Assembly (NCBI GenBank): GCA_011391595.1
Contig: JAABQG010000016.1
Span: 1 to 64,000 of the forward strand
Direction of reading: 5' to 3'
Origin: Hydrogenophaga sp.
GTDB taxonomy: Bacteria > Pseudomonadota > Gammaproteobacteria > Burkholderiales > Burkholderiaceae_C
Length of the DNA stretch: 64,000 nucleotides
The translations under genes and the position numbers were made by a program. The notes under the pieces are model-generated. The model searched no databases. It saw only the letters and a program-made list of their open reading frames with translations, and was not told the DNA's origin. Numbering within the stretch: position 1 is the stretch's first letter; each line of letters begins with the position of its first letter. Of this stretch, positions 61,889 to 64,000 are shown one piece after another.

Positions 61889-62698
61889 ATGAAAAACCGC
61901 GAATGGACGTATTTTCTGGCCCTCGGTGCCTTCGCGCTGACACCAGCCACCTGGGCGCAGGACGATCAGGCGGCCGAGCTGGCCAAAAAGCTGGCGAACC
62001 CGGTGGCCTCGCTGATCAGCGTGCCGCTGCAGTACAACTACGACACCTACGGCGGGACGAACGACGGCGCCTCGGTCAGCCGGCTGGTCATCCAGCCGGT
62101 CATCCCGTTCTCGCTGAACGACGACTGGAACCTGATCTCGCGCACCCTGATCCCCCTGGTGGATCAGAAGGGCTTCCCGTCGTCCGCTTTGAACGAATCG
62201 GGCCTCGGCGACACCACCGCGAGCCTGTTCTTTTCACCGAAAGCGCCGACCGCTGACGGCTGGATCTGGGGGGCAGGGCCGGTCCTGCTGCTGCCGACGG
62301 CGACCAAGGACGCACTCGGCACCGAAAAGTGGGGCCTCGGGCCGACCGCGGTGGCGCTGAAGCAGTCCGGGCCGTGGACCGTCGGCGTGCTGGCCGGCCA
62401 CATCTGGTCCGTGGCCGGCAACGACCATCGCAATGATGTCAATTCCACCACCCTCCAGCCCTTCTTCAGCTATACGACCAAGACGCATACAACGATGGGC
62501 GCGTACACCGAATCCGCCTACGACTGGAAAGGCAAGCAGTGGCAAGTCCCCTTGATTGTTCAGGTGGGGCAACTGTTCAAGGTCGGCCCGCAGATCATGC
62601 AATTCGCCGTGGCTGGCAAGTATTGGGCCGAATCGCCGGACAATGGCCCGCAGGGTTGGGGCCTGAGGATGCAATTGACACTTTTGTTTCCAAAATAG
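61889..62698 (+). CDS. MetA-pathway/transporter-like outer membrane protein
   Basis: A 269-residue protein with a Sec signal peptide (to about residue 22, ATWAQ). It has alternating beta strands such as LQYNYDTYGG, WNLISRTLIPLVDQ and a terminal aromatic-rich strand GWGLRMQLTLLFPK. The pattern resembles the PF13557 phenol-degradation meta-pathway family and small beta-barrel channels. It precedes an arylsulfatase gene by about 50 bp and may pass the substrate across the outer membrane. Confidence 0.72.
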   Translation: MKNREWTYFLALGAFALTPATWAQDDQAAELAKKLANPVASLISVPLQYNYDTYGGTNDGASVSRLVIQPVIPFSLNDDWNLISRTLIPLVDQKGFPSSALNESGLGDTTASLFFSPKAPTADGWIWGAGPVLLLPTATKDALGTEKWGLGPTAVALKQSGPWTVGVLAGHIWSVAGNDHRNDVNSTTLQPFFSYTTKTHTTMGAYTESAYDWKGKQWQVPLIVQVGQLFKVGPQIMQFAVAGKYWAESPDNGPQGWGLRMQLTLLFPK

Positions 62699-62747
62699 AA
62701 TCCGCACGCGCGGAGAACGGCGGTAGACTTTTGATCAAGGACAGGAC

Positions 62748-64000
62748 ATGCCCACAGAAACCGTAACACCGCGAGCAACACGCGTCATCTTCAGCAAGCT
62801 GCTCGGCGCGCTGGGCTTGGTCGCGGCCTTCGCCGCACCCGCCCTGGCCTGGGCCGCAGACGCCCCGACCCGGCGGCCGAACATCGTCGTCATCCTCGGC
62901 GACGACCTGGGCTACGCCGACATCGGCGCGTTCGGCAGCGAGATCAACACGCCGAACATCGACGCCCTGGCCCGGGACGGCGTGCGCTTCACCAACTTCT
63001 ACACCCATGCCAGCTGCTCGCCGACCCGCTCCCTGCTGCTCAGCGGCGTCGACACGCATCGAAACGGCCTGGGCAACATGGACGAGTGGACGGCGCCCAA
63101 CCAGCGCGGCGTGCCCGGCTACGAGGGCTACCTGAACAAGCAGGTCACGACGCTGCCGCAGTTGCTCAAGGACGCGGGCTACCACACCTATATGGTGGGA
63201 AAGTGGCACCTGGGCAAGTCGCCCGACCTGATTCCGGCCGCGCGCGGCTTCGAGCGCGACTTCACGATGCTCGACGGCGCAGGCAGCTACTGGGACATGA
63301 CCGGCTTCACCGCCTTGGTGCCCAACCAGATCTACACCGAGGACGGGCGCTACCTGAGCAAGCTGCCCGACGACTACTACGCGACCAAGACCTACACCGA
63401 CAAGCTGATCGGCTACATCGACGCCAACCGCGCCGACGGCAAGCCCTTCTTCGCCTACGTATCGCACCAGGCGCCGCACGACCCCTACCACCTGCCCAAG
63501 GACTGGCGCAACCGCCACGTGGGCGCGTACGACAAGGGCTGGGACGCGGTGCGCCAAGAGCGTCTCAAGCGGCAGGTCGAGATGGGCATCACACCGGCGG
63601 GCACGCAGGTCTCCGAGCGCATGTGGTTCGTGCCCGATGCCACGCTGCTCGCGCCGGCCAGCCGGGCCCTGCTCGGCAAGAAGATGGAGCTTTACGCCGG
63701 CATGGTGGAGAACCTGGACCACCACGTCGGTCGACTCATCGACCACCTGAAGAAGATCGGAGAATACGAGAACACGATCTTCGTCGTGTTCGGCGACAAC
63801 GGCGCCGAGGGCACCGACCTGTTCCAGATGATCGCCGGCACGCCGGGCACGCGCGACTTTCTGTGGGCGGCGATCAACTGGTCGCAGACCCATCCCAACG
63901 CGTGGGGCGACCCGGGCTCCTACGTGGCCTATGGCCCGATGTGGGCGCAGGTGTCGATGACGCCGTTCAGCCAGTACAAGGGCTGGCTCGCCGAGGGCGG
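62748..64000 (+). CDS. Arylsulfatase, 3' end cut by window edge
   Basis: Sulfate-ester hydrolase with a Sec signal peptide (to about residue 37, AWA). Asp52/Asp53 (ILGDDLG) bind Ca/Mg, and CSPTR at 90-94 gives Cys90 for conversion to formylglycine. GKWHLGK, SHQAPHDPYH and FGDNGAEGTD complete the catalytic site. About 417 codons are visible and the frame is still open. An AraC regulator and an outer-membrane gene precede it, a likely organosulfate-utilisation locus. The sulfatase-maturing enzyme is not in the window. Confidence 0.92.
   Translation, partial: MPTETVTPRATRVIFSKLLGALGLVAAFAAPALAWAADAPTRRPNIVVILGDDLGYADIGAFGSEINTPNIDALARDGVRFTNFYTHASCSPTRSLLLSGVDTHRNGLGNMDEWTAPNQRGVPGYEGYLNKQVTTLPQLLKDAGYHTYMVGKWHLGKSPDLIPAARGFERDFTMLDGAGSYWDMTGFTALVPNQIYTEDGRYLSKLPDDYYATKTYTDKLIGYIDANRADGKPFFAYVSHQAPHDPYHLPKDWRNRHVGAYDKGWDAVRQERLKRQVEMGITPAGTQVSERMWFVPDATLLAPASRALLGKKMELYAGMVENLDHHVGRLIDHLKKIGEYENTIFVVFGDNGAEGTDLFQMIAGTPGTRDFLWAAINWSQTHPNAWGDPGSYVAYGPMWAQVSMTPFSQYKGWLAEG

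Noticed and set aside
62595-63893. 432-codon leftward frame at the right end
   Set aside because: Antisense to the arylsulfatase gene, whose catalytic motifs are intact.
1-64000. tRNA, rRNA, CRISPR or intact insertion sequence
   Set aside because: No rRNA-like sequence, no regularly spaced direct repeats and no intact transposase were seen on reading both strands; small RNAs cannot be excluded by eye.

Overview
The window is high-GC chromosomal DNA from a betaproteobacterium, most likely family Comamonadaceae (Polaromonas, Rhodoferax, Acidovorax or Variovorax type). This rests on the protein families, the PutA, IlvE and RadA sequences, and several short intergenic repeats typical of that family. 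No rRNA, tRNA, CRISPR array, prophage or intact insertion sequence was seen. Genes are dense, often with ATGA start/stop overlaps.

Layout: 1-7.5 kb is an arginine/proline catabolism block: the 5' part of putA, a polar amino-acid ABC transporter (ATPase, two permeases, binding protein), arginase, a class C acid phosphatase and an Lrp-type regulator. 7.5-9.8 kb holds a DUF3617 protein, an alpha/beta hydrolase and a TetR regulator. 9.9-18 kb is a leftward lipid block: acyl-CoA dehydrogenase, thiolase, MaoC hydratase, FabG-like reductase, WS/DGAT acyltransferase and a PF10118 protein. 18.2-25 kb carries a glyoxalase-II-like hydrolase, an M48 protease, an AmpG-like transporter, an acyl-CoA ligase and a two-component system. 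25-29 kb is a four-gene LPS/glycan cluster. 29-35 kb is housekeeping (ilvE, radA, nitronate monooxygenase, small membrane proteins).

35-43.7 kb is a homoprotocatechuate meta-cleavage operon (hpaR-G1-G2-E-D-F-H-I) followed by a class II aldolase and a PanE-like reductase. The hydroxylase genes hpaBC are absent from the window. A VapBC-like toxin-antitoxin pair and an EamA exporter follow.

45.7-50.8 kb is the most interesting gene set. It is a tightly overlapping operon of a SAM methyltransferase, an LTA-synthase-like phosphoglycerol transferase and an NdvB-like GH17-GT2 fusion, predicted to make and decorate periplasmic beta-glucans. This region, with an ArgO-like exporter and a lipase-like hydrolase, lies between two direct copies of the 3' end of the EamA gene; the second copy is a frameshifted pseudogene. 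54-60 kb holds an ExoD-like protein, a lipid kinase with a phosphoesterase, an MscS channel, a DUF456 protein, an FAD oxidoreductase and a CIA30 protein. The window ends with an AraC regulator, an outer-membrane MetA-type protein and the start of an arylsulfatase.

Across the window runs a dispersed repeat of about 45-60 bp, with seven clear and two degenerate copies. Three copies lie in frame inside protein genes (putA, hpaG1, acyl-CoA ligase) and two others supply C-termini and stop codons. putA carries a second, 88-bp palindromic in-frame insertion. REP-like inverted repeats and the relic of a REP-associated (Y1/RAYT) transposase are also present.
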